A stretch of 64,000 nt of DNA from Pengzhenrongella sicca (GCF_017569225.1 NZ_CP071868.1:4092001-4156000), one strand, 5' to 3'. Shown: positions 7,481-16,711, numbered from the stretch's first letter. Numbers and translations are program-made. Notes: a model not told the origin generated them from the sequence alone.

Positions 7481-9805
7481 ATGGACAGCTGGCTCCGGTC
7501 TCCGGCGCTGCCGACCGGCCCGCGCCGGTGCGTGCGCGTCGGCCTCTGGCTGCTCGCCGCCTTGGTTGCGGCGGGGCTCGCCGTCTGCGCCCCGCCCCTG
7601 CGCGGCCGCCTCGACGGCTCGCTGGTCGGACCGGGACTCCAGTCGGCGGTCGCCGTCGTCGGCGCCGCGCTGATCTTCGTGCGGGTGCGCTGGGTCCCGC
7701 ACGCGCGCCTGGCGTGGTCCCTGATCGGGACGGCGCTGCTGCTGAACGTCGCGGCCGGGCTGTACGACGCGACTGTCGTGCAGGCGCAGTCCCCGGCTCC
7801 GTCGCCGTCGTGGGCCGACGTCGGCTGGCTCGCGTTCTACCCGCTCGCCTTCGGGTGCGTCGCGCTGCTGCTGAAGGCGAAGGTCGTCCGCTGGCACGCC
7901 TCGATCTGGCTGGACGGTCTGGTCGCCGCCTGCGGGCTGGGCGCCCTGGCCGTCGCGTTCGTGTTCACCCGGCTGCTCACCCCTGGTCTGGGCACGACCG
8001 CCCAGGTCGCGACGGCGCTCGCCTACCCCGCCGCCGACCTGCTGCTGGCGATCCTGCTGGTCGGGTCGCTGGGCGTGATGGGCTGGCGGGCCGGCCCGAC
8101 CTGGTGGCTGCTGATCGCCGCGCTGAGCTGGACGATCCTCGGCGACACCCTCTACCTCGCGCAGTCGGCCGCCGGCACGTACCAACCCGGCGGCTGGCTC
8201 GAGACCACCTGGCTCATCGGTTCGGCGCTCGGCGCCGTCGCGGCCTGGGGGGACGACACCGAGCGCCCGCCCCGAGAGCTCGGCGACTGGGCCCTGATCG
8301 CGGTCCCGATGCTGTTCGCCACCACGTCCGTCGGGCTGCTGGTCATCGAGCGCCCCGACGGTCGCGGCACGAGCGACGCCGTCGTCGTCCTCGCCGGTGC
8401 GGCGATCCTCCTGGCGCTCACGCGCACCACCCTCACGCTGCGCGAGCTGCGCAGCCTCGCGCAGGCCCGGCGCGAGGCCCGCACGGACGAGCTGACCGAG
8501 CTGCCCAACCGGCGCGCGCTGCTCGAGCTGCTGACGGCGAGCATCGACGCCGGGGCGGGCGGGGCGCGCCACGCGCTGCTGCTCATCGACCTCGACCGGT
8601 TCAAGGAGATCAACGACAGCCTCGGCCACCTCGTGGGCGACCAGCTGCTGCGCCTGGTCGGGCCGCGCCTGGCGAGCGTCCTGCCCGCGGGCGCCGTGCT
8701 CGCCCGCCTGGGCGGCGACGAGTTCGGCGTCGTGCTGCCGGGCGCCGGCAAGGCGGCCGCGAGCCGGGTCGCGCACGCGATGGGGACCGCGCTCGGCGGA
8801 CCCTTCGCCCTCGACGGCATGCCGATGCACATCGCGGCGAGCGTCGGCATCGCGCTGTGCCCGGCGCACGGCACGACCTCGACCGTGCTGCTCCAGTGCG
8901 CCGACCTCGCGATGTACAAGGCCAAGCGCGCCGGCTCGGGCTTCACCATCTACGAGGCGGGCGACGCCAGCGGGGCCCTCGAACGCCAGCGCATGGTCGA
9001 GGACCTGCGGGTCGGGCTGAGCACCGGGCAGCTCGTCGTGCACTTCCAGCCCAAGCTCGAGCTCGCGACCGGCCGGATCGCGGGCGCGGAGGCCCTCGTG
9101 CGCTGGCAGCACCCCACCCGCGGGCTGGTCTACCCCGACAGCTTCCTGCCGCATGCCGAGCAGGCCGGCCTGATGCGGGTGATCGCGCACCAGGTGCTCG
9201 AGCAGTCCCTCGCGGCGGCGGCGACCTGGCGCGCGCGCGGGTACGACATGCACGTCGCGGTCAACCTCTCGGCCTCCGACCTGCACGACGCGGCGCTGCC
9301 CGACGAGGTCGCGGCCGCCCTGCGCCGGTTCGCGCTGCCGCCGGACGCCCTGGTCATCGAGATCACCGAGCACGTCCTGATGGTCGACGCCGCTCTCACC
9401 GGGCAGGTGCTCGCGGCGCTGCGCGCCCTCGGGGTCCTGCTCGCCGTCGACGACTACGGCACGGGATACAGCTCGCTCGCGTACCTGCACGACCTGCCCG
9501 TCGACGAGCTCAAGCTCGACCGGCGGTTCGTCACGCCGCTGCGCGCCGATGCGCGAGCCGCCGCGATCGTGCGCAGCACCGTGGCGCTGAGCCACGCGCT
9601 CGGCATGGCGATGCTCGCTGAGGGCGTCGAGGACCAGTTCGTCCTGGACGCCCTCACGGCCTGGGGCTGCGACCTCGCGCAGGGGTACCACATCGCCCCC
9701 CCGATGAGCTCGGCCGACCTGGACCTGTGGTTGGCCCGCCGCGCCCAGCCCGCCGCCGCGGCCGCGATCGCCGCCGCGGCAGGCGGCCCGCCGCCGGGCG
9801 TGTGA
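7481..9805 (+). CDS. Membrane GGDEF-EAL cyclic di-GMP protein
   Basis: 774 aa. The first about 310 residues hold eight or more hydrophobic helices in an uncharacterised membrane sensor region. Next is a GGDEF domain (about residues 325-490) with TDELTELPNRR, LLLIDLDRFKEIND and an intact GGDEF at residues 411-415. A C-terminal EAL domain (about 505-755) has EALVRW at residues 537-542, VNLSASDL, DDYGTGYSS, KLDR and the QGYHIAPP ending. All sequence signatures of both diguanylate cyclase and phosphodiesterase activity are present, so either activity is possible, and which one dominates cannot be told. It starts at ATG 7481; no obvious Shine-Dalgarno sequence is seen. The next gene begins 13 nt after its stop. 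Confidence 0.92.
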   Translation: MDSWLRSPALPTGPRRCVRVGLWLLAALVAAGLAVCAPPLRGRLDGSLVGPGLQSAVAVVGAALIFVRVRWVPHARLAWSLIGTALLLNVAAGLYDATVVQAQSPAPSPSWADVGWLAFYPLAFGCVALLLKAKVVRWHASIWLDGLVAACGLGALAVAFVFTRLLTPGLGTTAQVATALAYPAADLLLAILLVGSLGVMGWRAGPTWWLLIAALSWTILGDTLYLAQSAAGTYQPGGWLETTWLIGSALGAVAAWGDDTERPPRELGDWALIAVPMLFATTSVGLLVIERPDGRGTSDAVVVLAGAAILLALTRTTLTLRELRSLAQARREARTDELTELPNRRALLELLTASIDAGAGGARHALLLIDLDRFKEINDSLGHLVGDQLLRLVGPRLASVLPAGAVLARLGGDEFGVVLPGAGKAAASRVAHAMGTALGGPFALDGMPMHIAASVGIALCPAHGTTSTVLLQCADLAMYKAKRAGSGFTIYEAGDASGALERQRMVEDLRVGLSTGQLVVHFQPKLELATGRIAGAEALVRWQHPTRGLVYPDSFLPHAEQAGLMRVIAHQVLEQSLAAAATWRARGYDMHVAVNLSASDLHDAALPDEVAAALRRFALPPDALVIEITEHVLMVDAALTGQVLAALRALGVLLAVDDYGTGYSSLAYLHDLPVDELKLDRRFVTPLRADARAAAIVRSTVALSHALGMAMLAEGVEDQFVLDALTAWGCDLAQGYHIAPPMSSADLDLWLARRAQPAAAAAIAAAAGGPPPGV

Positions 9806-9818
9806 TAGGCCTGACCCA

Positions 9819-12800
9819 ATGACGACGACGTCCACGTCCGGCCGCGCGAGCCAGCCGCACCCGGGGAACCAGCCGCCCGAGCGGCGCGTCCGCTCCGCCG
9901 CCGGGGTCGAGGCGCAGTTCACGGCCGCCGCGCAGCTGCGCCGGCTCGACGCCGGCGGGCGCAGCATCCTGATGTACCCGGCGGACGACGTCGAGTCCGG
10001 CCCCGCGAACCTGTACCTGCGCGCGCACGGCCGCGACGGGATCGAGGCGGCGGCGCTGCTCGGGCCCGCGAGCGCCGGGGTCGTGACGTGGACGGCGGCG
10101 GGGCCCGACGTCGTCGGCCGCTGGCGCGACCTGACCTACCGCGTGCGGTTCCGGCTGGCGGAGCGGGCCGCGGCCTGGTTCTGGCACGTCGAAGTCACCA
10201 ACGACGGCGCGGCCGCGGTCACGGTCGACGTCGTGCACACCCAGGACGTCGCGCTCACCCCGTACGCGGCGCTGCGCACGAACGAGTACTACGCCGCGCA
10301 GTACCTCGACCTCAGCCCCGTCGCGGTCGGCGGAGGAACCGCGCTGGCCGTCCGGCAGAACATGCCCGGCGTGAGCGCGCCGTGGGTCGTGCTCGGCTCG
10401 CTGCGCGGCGCGGTCGGGTGGGGCACCGACGCACTGCAGCTGACCGGCCGCGACCTGCCGGGCGGCGGCGGCGTCCCGCTCGGCCTGCTCGCCGAGCGGC
10501 TGCCGAGCCGCCGGCTCCAGCACGAGCACACGCTCGCGATGCTCCAGGACCGCCCGCTCGAGCTCGCGCCGGGCGAGTCCCGGTCGACGGGCTTCTTCGG
10601 GCACTACCGCGCCGACCATCCCGCCGCCACGGCCCCGGCCGACGCCGCCGCCGTCGACGCCGTGCTCGCCCTCGCCGAGGCCCGCCCGCCGGAGCGCGGC
10701 GCGGCCGGCCCCGGCGGCGCTCCCGTCGTCGGGTCGCTGTTCGCCACCGCGCCGACCCTCGCGCCGCTCCCGCTCGACGCCACGACCCTGACGGCGCTCG
10801 CCGGCCCGGGCCGCCACCACGTCGAGACTGCGGACGCCGAGCTGCTCGCGTACTTCACCGCCGATGGGACCCACGTCGTCACGGCCGCCAAGGAGCGGCG
10901 CGTGCTGCGCCCGCACGGGCACATCCTGCGCACGGGCACGGCCCTCGTGCCGGACGAGTCCAGCCTGACCTCGACCGCCTGGCTCGCGGGCGTGTTCGCG
11001 TCGCAGCTCACGCAGGGGCACGCGAGCCGCGACCCCGTGCTGTCGGTCCGGCGCGGGTACCTGGGGCTGCGCCGCGCGTACGGGCTGCGCATCTTCGCGG
11101 ACCTGGGCGCCGGGTGGACGCTGCTCGACGTCCCGAGCGCCTGGGCGCAGGCGCCGGACGCGTGCCGCTGGTGGTACCGCCACGCGGGCGGCCTGCTCGA
11201 GGTCGAGACGGTCGTGGCTGCGGAATCCCACGCGGTGCGCGTCCGGCTGCGCGTCGTGGCCGGCCCCCCGGCCCGCGTGCTCGTGGCCGCGCACGTCGCG
11301 TTCGGCGGCGACGACGGCGCCGACCCCGTACCCCCGGTGCTCGCCGTCGACGGCGCGGGGGTCACGGTCGGCGTGCCGGTCGGGGCCGAGCTCGCCGCGC
11401 GCTCGCCGGGCGCCTCGTTCCGCCTCGCGTGGGGCGACCGGGGCGACTCGGGCGACTCGGGCGACGACGATGGCGACGGGGCGGCGGTCGCCGTCGGCCG
11501 CGACGAGGCCCTGTTCGCGGACGGCGCGTCGCGCGACCTGCCGTGGCTGACCCTGACGACCGGGCCGCGGCTGCGGCTCGACCTCACGCTGACGCTCGAC
11601 CTCGCACGGTCGCCGGACCTAGCGACGGCCGTCGCGGCGACGCCGCCGCCCGCGCCCTGGCCGGAGTTCTGGGCCGGTCTCGGCGCATCGATCCGGCTGC
11701 GCGCGCCCGCGGGCAGCCCGCTCGCGACCGAGGTCGCGCAGCTCGACGCGGTGCTGCCGTCGTTCGCCCACGACGCCGTCATCCACTACCTCGCCCCACG
11801 CGGCCTCGAGCAGTTCACGGGCGGCGCCTGGGGCACGCGCGACGCATGCCAGGGCCCGGTCGGGCTGCTGGTCGCGCTCGGGCAGCCGGCGCCGCTGCGC
11901 GACCTCGTCCTGCGGATCCTGCGCGCGCAGCACGCGCGCGGCGACTGGCCCCAGTGGTTCGAGTTCTGGGACCGGGCGACCCCGACGACCTCCCCCGGGG
12001 CGCACGGCGACGTCGTGTACTGGCCGCTGCTCGCCGTCGGCGAGTACCTCGCCATGACCGGCGACGCGAGCCTGCTCGCCGAGGCCGTTCCCTTCGTGGG
12101 CGACGACGGGCGCACCGCCGCCGAGCCGGTGCTCGAGCACTTGCGGCGCGCCCTCGCGCACATCCGGGCGACCACCGTGCCCGGCAGCCCGCTGCCCGCG
12201 TACGGGCACGGCGACTGGAACGACTCGCTCCAGCCCGTCGATACCCAGCTCGCGGCCCGGCTCTGCTCAACCTGGACCGTCACGCTCCAGGTGCACGCGC
12301 TGCGGACGCTCGCGGGCGCGCTGCGCGGGCTCGCCGGCGCGCACGCGCCCGCCGAGGCGGCCGGCCGCGCCTGGGCGGCGGGCCGTGACTGGGCGGCGGA
12401 CGCCGAGGCGATCGCCGACCGCAGCGCCGCGGCGCTCGACACCACGCTCGTGCGCGACGGGCTGCTGTGCGGGTACGGGCTCTTCGGCGCCGACGGCACG
12501 GTCGAGCACCTGGTCCATCCGAGTGACACCCGCACGGGGCTGCACCACAGCCTGCTGCCGACGATCCACGCGATCTCCGGCGACCTGCTCAGCCCCGAGT
12601 CGGCGCGCACCCACCTCGCGGCGCTCGAGGCGAACCTGCTCGGCCCCGACGGCGCGCGCCTGTTCGACCGGCCCGCGCGATACCAGGGCGGGCCCCTGGA
12701 GGTGTTCCAGCGCGCCGAGGCCGCGACGTTCTTCGGCCGCGAGATCGGGGTCATGTACACGCACGCGCACCTGCGCTACGCCGAGGCGCTGGCCCGGCAC

Positions 12801-13334
12801 GGGGATGCGGACGCGCTGCTGCCCGCGCTGCTGCTGGCCGACCCGATCGGGCTCACCGAGCGTGTCCCCGCCGCCGCGCCGCGGCAGTCCACCGCCTACT
12901 TCTCCTCGTCCGACGCCGTGTTCGCGGACCGGTACGACGCGGCCGAGCACTACGACCGGATCGGCCGGGGCGAGGTCGCGCTCGAGGGCGGCTGGCGCGT
13001 CTACTCCTCCGGCCCCGGCCTGTTCCTGCGGCTCGTGGTCGAGTCCTTGCTGGGGGTCCGCCGGCGCGGCGCGCTGCTCGAGCTCGACCCGGTGCTGACC
13101 GGGTCGCTCGACGGCCTCACGGCCACCGTCCCGCTGGACGGCCGGGCGCTGCAGCTGACCTACGCCGTCGGGCCCCGCGGCTGCGGGCCGACCGCGGTCT
13201 TCCTGGACGGCATCGAGCTCCAGACGACGGCGCTCGCCAACCCGTACCGCGCGGCCGGGGTCGCCGTGGAGCTGGAGCCCGTCCTTGCCGCGCTGCGCGC
13301 GGGCCGCGGCGCGCTGCGGGTCGAGGTCGGCTGA
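9819..13334 (+). CDS. Long GH94 glycoside phosphorylase, possibly a beta-oligoglucan phosphorylase
   Basis: 1171 aa, cytoplasmic (no signal peptide). The protein has a beta-sandwich-rich first half (NEYYAAQYLDL near residue 155) and a C-terminal (alpha/alpha)6 barrel holding YGHGDWNDS; Asp799 and Asp802 lie in the GDWND motif that carries the GH94 catalytic acid. GH94 enzymes cleave beta-glucosidic bonds with phosphate and release a sugar 1-phosphate. Cellobiose phosphorylases are about 820 aa; the 1100-1200 aa size and extra N-terminal half are closer to 1,2-beta-oligoglucan (sophoro-oligosaccharide) phosphorylases. Substrate is therefore uncertain. The last bases of the gene, including the stop, are repeated in tandem (13321-13360). 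Confidence 0.8.
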   Translation: MTTTSTSGRASQPHPGNQPPERRVRSAAGVEAQFTAAAQLRRLDAGGRSILMYPADDVESGPANLYLRAHGRDGIEAAALLGPASAGVVTWTAAGPDVVGRWRDLTYRVRFRLAERAAAWFWHVEVTNDGAAAVTVDVVHTQDVALTPYAALRTNEYYAAQYLDLSPVAVGGGTALAVRQNMPGVSAPWVVLGSLRGAVGWGTDALQLTGRDLPGGGGVPLGLLAERLPSRRLQHEHTLAMLQDRPLELAPGESRSTGFFGHYRADHPAATAPADAAAVDAVLALAEARPPERGAAGPGGAPVVGSLFATAPTLAPLPLDATTLTALAGPGRHHVETADAELLAYFTADGTHVVTAAKERRVLRPHGHILRTGTALVPDESSLTSTAWLAGVFASQLTQGHASRDPVLSVRRGYLGLRRAYGLRIFADLGAGWTLLDVPSAWAQAPDACRWWYRHAGGLLEVETVVAAESHAVRVRLRVVAGPPARVLVAAHVAFGGDDGADPVPPVLAVDGAGVTVGVPVGAELAARSPGASFRLAWGDRGDSGDSGDDDGDGAAVAVGRDEALFADGASRDLPWLTLTTGPRLRLDLTLTLDLARSPDLATAVAATPPPAPWPEFWAGLGASIRLRAPAGSPLATEVAQLDAVLPSFAHDAVIHYLAPRGLEQFTGGAWGTRDACQGPVGLLVALGQPAPLRDLVLRILRAQHARGDWPQWFEFWDRATPTTSPGAHGDVVYWPLLAVGEYLAMTGDASLLAEAVPFVGDDGRTAAEPVLEHLRRALAHIRATTVPGSPLPAYGHGDWNDSLQPVDTQLAARLCSTWTVTLQVHALRTLAGALRGLAGAHAPAEAAGRAWAAGRDWAADAEAIADRSAAALDTTLVRDGLLCGYGLFGADGTVEHLVHPSDTRTGLHHSLLPTIHAISGDLLSPESARTHLAALEANLLGPDGARLFDRPARYQGGPLEVFQRAEAATFFGREIGVMYTHAHLRYAEALARHGDADALLPALLLADPIGLTERVPAAAPRQSTAYFSSSDAVFADRYDAAEHYDRIGRGEVALEGGWRVYSSGPGLFLRLVVESLLGVRRRGALLELDPVLTGSLDGLTATVPLDGRALQLTYAVGPRGCGPTAVFLDGIELQTTALANPYRAAGVAVELEPVLAALRAGRGALRVEVG

Positions 13335-13360
13335 CCGGCGTCGAGGTCGGCTGACCGGTG
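13321..13360. repeat. 20-bp tandem duplication over a stop codon
   Basis: Two 20-bp copies (13321-13340 and 13341-13360) differ at one base. Each holds GTCGGCTGACCGG, so the TGA of the GH94 gene at 13332-13334 recurs 20 bp later in another frame. It lies between convergent genes. Confidence 0.9.
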
Positions 13361-13372
13361 CGACTCGCGCCG

Positions 13373-13912
13373 TCAGTCGTCGACGGCCGACCGGCTCGCC
13401 CACAGGCGCCAGCAGCGCGCGCCGAGCGCGAAGGCCAGCCCGACGGAGCCCACGAACGCCAGCACCCCGAGCCAGGTGACCTGGGACTCGACGCTGAGGC
13501 TCGCGGATGTGCCCGTCACGGTCATCGGCGCGCCGAGGTAGGTGAGCTCGACGACCCCGCCGCCGCCGGCGAGCAGCGTGTCCGCCGCTCCGGCCGCGTA
13601 GCTGAAGAAGCACAGGGCCAGCAGCAGCCCGAACAGGCCGGCGACGACCGCGCCGTCCCAGTACCGCGGGCGGGGCCGGCCCAGCTCGCCGTAGTAGCCG
13701 GCCGCGAGCCGCGCCGGGGTGCCGAGGTCCGCGAGGGCCCGGGCCATGCCGACGTCGGCCGCCGCGGCGTCGATCCCCGCGCGCAGGTCCGCCCCGATCT
13801 GGCGATACTCCCGCGCCGGGTAGTCCTGCATCGCGAGGGAGAACCGCGTGAGGTACCAGCTGCGCCGCGCCCGGTCGGCGGGGCGCGGGCGCGTGGTCGA
13901 GGACGTGGTCAT
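13373..13912 (-). CDS. HAAS-type membrane protein partnered with PadR
   Basis: 179 aa. The N-terminal half is soluble and helical (YLTRFSLAMQDYPAREYRQIGADLRAGIDAA...LGTPARLAAGYYGELG), matching the HAAS signalling domain that usually follows PadR-like genes. The C-terminal half has two membrane helices (AVVAGLFGLLLALCFFSYAAG and WLGVLAFVGSVGLAFALGA) flanking a short extracellular loop. Its ATG overlaps the PadR stop by 4 bp, so both are made from one mRNA. In known pairs the PadR-like repressor and the HAAS protein work together in stress or envelope signalling; the exact role here is not visible. Confidence 0.72.
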   Translation of the reverse strand: MTTSSTTRPRPADRARRSWYLTRFSLAMQDYPAREYRQIGADLRAGIDAAAADVGMARALADLGTPARLAAGYYGELGRPRPRYWDGAVVAGLFGLLLALCFFSYAAGAADTLLAGGGGVVELTYLGAPMTVTGTSASLSVESQVTWLGVLAFVGSVGLAFALGARCWRLWASRSAVDD

Positions 13913-14298
13913 GCGAGCTCCTCCGGGTGGGACGGGGTGGGACTGGCTGCTCCGAACGAGGCCGGGACCGCCCGCCCGAGCGTCGCCGCGACCGTCGCGG
14001 TGAGCGCCCGCCATGCGGCGACGGTCTGCGCGAGCTCGGCGGCGCCGAGCTCGGTGGGCAGGTAGTACTTGCGGGCGGGTCCGGCCGACGACGCGACCAG
14101 CCGCGACGCGACGTGGCCGTCCCGCTCGAGCCGGGCGAGCACGGGGTAGACGGTGCCCGCGGCGATGTCGGCCAGCCCGTCGGCCTCCAGCCGCGTCACG
14201 AGCTCGTAGCCGTACGACTCCCGCTCCGTCAGCAGCGCGATCACGAGCATGGGCAGCACGCCCTTGAGCAGCTGGGGGTCCCGCGCGGGTGCTCGCAT
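13909..14298 (-). CDS. PadR-family transcriptional repressor
   Basis: 129 aa. It carries the winged-helix signature of PadR proteins: LLKGVLPMLVIALLTERESYGYELVTRLEADGL..IAAGTVYPVLARLERDGHVASR, then a short C-terminal dimerisation helix. PadR proteins repress their own operon and are released by a ligand. The gene starts at ATG 14298, 6 nt after a TAACCT -10 box, and directly upstream lies an 18-bp palindrome (14310-14327) that is the obvious operator. The stop overlaps the HAAS gene. The ligand is unknown. Confidence 0.88.
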   Translation of the reverse strand: MRAPARDPQLLKGVLPMLVIALLTERESYGYELVTRLEADGLADIAAGTVYPVLARLERDGHVASRLVASSAGPARKYYLPTELGAAELAQTVAAWRALTATVAATLGRAVPASFGAASPTPSHPEELA

Positions 14299-14304
14299 GG
14301 CGGT

Positions 14305-14310
14305 AGGTTA
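14305..14310 (-). promoter_or_regulatory. -10 box of the padR transcript
   Basis: On the minus strand TAACCT lies exactly 6 nt before the padR ATG, the leaderless geometry seen at other genes in this window. It abuts the palindromic operator. Confidence 0.5.
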
Positions 14311-14327
14311 TACCCACTAGTCGGTAT
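14310..14327. promoter_or_regulatory. Palindromic operator for PadR
   Basis: ATACCcACTAGTcGGTAT: an 18-bp inverted repeat with only one mismatched pair (capital letters pair). It covers the spacer of the padR promoter and ends at its -10 box, the place where an autorepressor should bind. It also lies about 35 bp from the -10 box of the divergent sirtuin gene, so it could affect both. Confidence 0.65.
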
Positions 14328-14375
14328 CGCCTAGTAGTGCAGCCCCGTCGCCCCGGCGGGCGTACCGTCGCAACC

Positions 14376-15179
14376 GTGAACCCCGCTGGCGGCGCCGCGC
14401 CCGTCGAACCCCTCGCCCCCGCCGAACCTCTCGACCCGGCGGCGCCCCGCGCACCCTGGGTCACCGTCCTGACCGGGGCCGGGATCTCGACGGGCTCGGG
14501 GATCCCCGACTTCCGCGGGCCGGACGGCGTCTGGACCCGCGACCCCCTCGCCTCGCGCCTGCTCGAGCACCACTACTACGTCGCCGACGGCGCGATCCGC
14601 CGGCGCACCTGGCAGATGTGGCGCGAGAGCCCCGTCTGGCAGGCCGCGCCGACGCCGGCCCACCGCAGCCTCGTGCAGCTCGAGCGCGCCGGCGCCCTGC
14701 GCGCCGTCTGCACGCAGAACTTCGACGGCCTGCACCAGCTGGCCGGGTCGAGCCCCGCGCTCGTGCTCGAGCTGCACGGCAGCCTGCCGCAGTCGCGCTG
14801 CCTGGACTGCGGGGCGGCCGAGCCCACCGCGCAGATCCTCGCGCGGCTCGACACCGACCCCGACCCGCACTGCGCGATCTGCGACGGCCCGCTCGCGACC
14901 GACGTCGTCATGTTCGGCGAGGCGCTGCCCGGCGCCGCCCTCGACGCCGCCGTGAGCGCGGCGCGCACGTGCGAGGTGTTCCTCGTCGTGGGCTCGACCC
15001 TGACGGTCGAGCCGGTCGCGAGCCTGACCGCGATGGCCGCGAACGCCGGGGCGCGCGTCGTCATCGTCAACGCCGAGCCGACGCCGTACGACGAGCTCGC
15101 CGAGCGCGTCGACCGGCGGCCGATCCAGGACGCGCTGCCCGAGATCGTCGGCGAGCTCGTGGCCGAGCACGCGGGCTAA
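14376..15179 (+). CDS. Sir2-family NAD-dependent protein deacylase (sirtuin 1)
   Basis: 267 aa from GTG 14376; a TACCGT box 7 nt upstream favours this start over GTG 14337. Sirtuin motifs run in order: TGAGISTGSGIPDFRG (NAD site), TQNFDGLHQ (catalytic-site region), LHG with the catalytic His, CLDC and CAIC zinc cysteines, and VVGSTLTVEPVA. It removes acyl groups from lysines, using NAD, in the cytoplasm. It lies divergent from padR and its stop codon TAA is part of the -10 box of the next gene. The window encodes a second, distinct sirtuin (43878). Confidence 0.88.
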   Translation: MNPAGGAAPVEPLAPAEPLDPAAPRAPWVTVLTGAGISTGSGIPDFRGPDGVWTRDPLASRLLEHHYYVADGAIRRRTWQMWRESPVWQAAPTPAHRSLVQLERAGALRAVCTQNFDGLHQLAGSSPALVLELHGSLPQSRCLDCGAAEPTAQILARLDTDPDPHCAICDGPLATDVVMFGEALPGAALDAAVSAARTCEVFLVVGSTLTVEPVASLTAMAANAGARVVIVNAEPTPYDELAERVDRRPIQDALPEIVGELVAEHAG

Positions 15180-15182
15180 CAT
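15177..15182 (+). promoter_or_regulatory. -10 box (TAACAT) overlapping a stop codon
   Basis: TAACAT lies 6 nt before the ATG at 15189; its first three bases are the TAA stop of the sirtuin gene. It gives the downstream propeller gene its own leaderless start although only 9 nt separate the genes. Confidence 0.5.
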
Positions 15183-15188
15183 CGCGGC

Positions 15189-16658
15189 ATGGGCGCCTCG
15201 CGTCGCGTGAGCGGTCCGGGTCGCACGATGCAGGACGTCGTCCTGATCGATGCCGACGCGGCCGGCGACTCGGCGCGCGCCGCCGGGGACGCAGCGGACG
15301 CGCCGGGCCGGGCGGCGCTGCGGCCGGCCCGGCGCTGGTGGCGCCTGACCGCCGTCCTCACGCTCGTCGTCGTCGTCATCGCCTCGCTCGTGGTCGATCG
15401 CCGCGAGGCCGCCCGGCTCGCCGCGCTCGAGGAGGTCGACGGCGTGCTCGCGCCCGTCAACGGCCCGCTGGAGCCCCGCTGGCGCGCCGCGGACCTGCGC
15501 TGGCTCGCCCCGGCGGAGGTCGACGGTCGGATCGTCGGGCTCGAGAGCCGGCAGGACGGCAGCGCCGACGTCGTCGCGCTCGACCCCGCGACGGGCGAGC
15601 CGCGCTGGCGCACCCCCGCCCGCGAGCCCGGGCCGATCCGGGGCCGGGTCCGCTGCGCGCTCCCGGCCGGGCCCGCGGTCGTGGCGTGCGTCGTCGTCGA
15701 CGAGGTCGTGATCACCGCCGAGAGCACGACCGGGTACTCGTTCGCACCGACGCGGGCCCGGCTGCTCGTCGCCGATGCGAGGACCGGCGAGGTCGTGTCC
15801 GACAGCCCGATCGCCCCGAGCACGTCGATCGCGGCCCTGCGCGAGGACCTCGTGCTCGCGCGCGTCGACGCCGCCGGCCGGCTGCGGGTCGAGCGCACCG
15901 ACACCCGCGGCCAGGACCGGCGCTGGGGCTACACGAGCCCCGAGCCGCTCCCCGTCGACGACTTCCGCCAGCGCTCCGTCTCGGTCGAGGTCGTGGGCGA
16001 CCTCGTGTTCATCGGCCGGGGCGCGGCGTCGTGGGTGCTCGCGCCGGACGGCGAGCTGCTCGACGCGTGGGAGCCGGCCCCCGACATCGAGCTGGGCCGG
16101 CGCGTCGAGGCGCTGCCGGGGGCGCTGCTCGCGCAGCCGGCGCTGACGGCCGACGACGTCTCGCGCACCCGGGTGCTCGACGTCCTGACGGGCCATTCGT
16201 TCACGGCGGTCGGCACGCCGATCGCCCCGTCGCTGACCGACGAGTCGCTCGCGCAGCTGGTGTTCCTGCAGTCGGCGGACCGTCGCGAGCTCCTGGCCTA
16301 CGACCGGACGTCGGGCCAGCGCCGGTGGGCGGCGGCAGGCCTCGCGGACGAGCTGCTCACGATCGACGGCCGCGTGCTCCGCGCCGGCGACGGCCAGCTC
16401 CAGGCGATCGAGGGCCGCACCGGGAAGCTGCTGTGGACGACGCCGGTCGACCGGGTCACGGAGGGCCCGCCGGTCACCGACGGTCGGGTCGTCGTGCTCA
16501 CGCACCACGCCTTCGACGTCGGCGTCGTGCTCGCCGCCTACTCGCTCAGCGACGGCCGCCCGCAGTGGCGGGTCGAGGTCGACGAGAACCTCGACCTCGT
16601 CGCGGTCGCGGGCCGGCTCTACGGCTGGAGCGTCCCGGGACTCCTCGCGCTCAGGTGA
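15189..16658 (+). CDS. PQQ-type beta-propeller membrane protein, paralogue 2
   Basis: 489 aa. It has the same plan as the proteins at 4719 and 20760: an acidic N-terminus (MQDVVLIDADA), then RRWWRL, one membrane helix at about residues 52-69, the block LAPVNGPLEPRWR, and a propeller with VVALDPATGEPRWR, LLVADARTGEVV, LLAYDRTSGQRRW, LQAIEGRTGKLLW and LSDGRPQWR repeats. The shared cysteines occur in RCALPAG and CVVVDE. The conserved final LYGWSVPGLLAL matches the ends of the others. An alternative ATG at 15228 would start at MQDVV. Probably exported and membrane-tethered; function unknown. Confidence 0.75.
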   Translation: MGASRRVSGPGRTMQDVVLIDADAAGDSARAAGDAADAPGRAALRPARRWWRLTAVLTLVVVVIASLVVDRREAARLAALEEVDGVLAPVNGPLEPRWRAADLRWLAPAEVDGRIVGLESRQDGSADVVALDPATGEPRWRTPAREPGPIRGRVRCALPAGPAVVACVVVDEVVITAESTTGYSFAPTRARLLVADARTGEVVSDSPIAPSTSIAALREDLVLARVDAAGRLRVERTDTRGQDRRWGYTSPEPLPVDDFRQRSVSVEVVGDLVFIGRGAASWVLAPDGELLDAWEPAPDIELGRRVEALPGALLAQPALTADDVSRTRVLDVLTGHSFTAVGTPIAPSLTDESLAQLVFLQSADRRELLAYDRTSGQRRWAAAGLADELLTIDGRVLRAGDGQLQAIEGRTGKLLWTTPVDRVTEGPPVTDGRVVVLTHHAFDVGVVLAAYSLSDGRPQWRVEVDENLDLVAVAGRLYGWSVPGLLALR

Positions 16659-16695
16659 GACGCGCTGGGCGCGCGAGGTCGACTCGCGCCCGCGC

Positions 16696-16711
16696 GGGTC
16701 AGCGGGTCAGC
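16696..16711. repeat. 8-bp tandem duplication over the photolyase stop codon
   Basis: GGGTCAGC occurs twice in tandem (16696-16703, 16704-16711). On the minus strand each copy carries a TGA; the second is the stop of the photolyase gene and the first lies in another frame. The genes on either side converge here. Confidence 0.8.

Noticed and set aside
6524-9967. Very long open frame on the minus strand (over 1100 codons)
   Set aside because: It is antisense to the NlpC/P60 and GGDEF-EAL genes. In such GC-rich DNA the frame opposite a real gene is often open; the translation is Arg/Gly/Ala-rich and has no domain.
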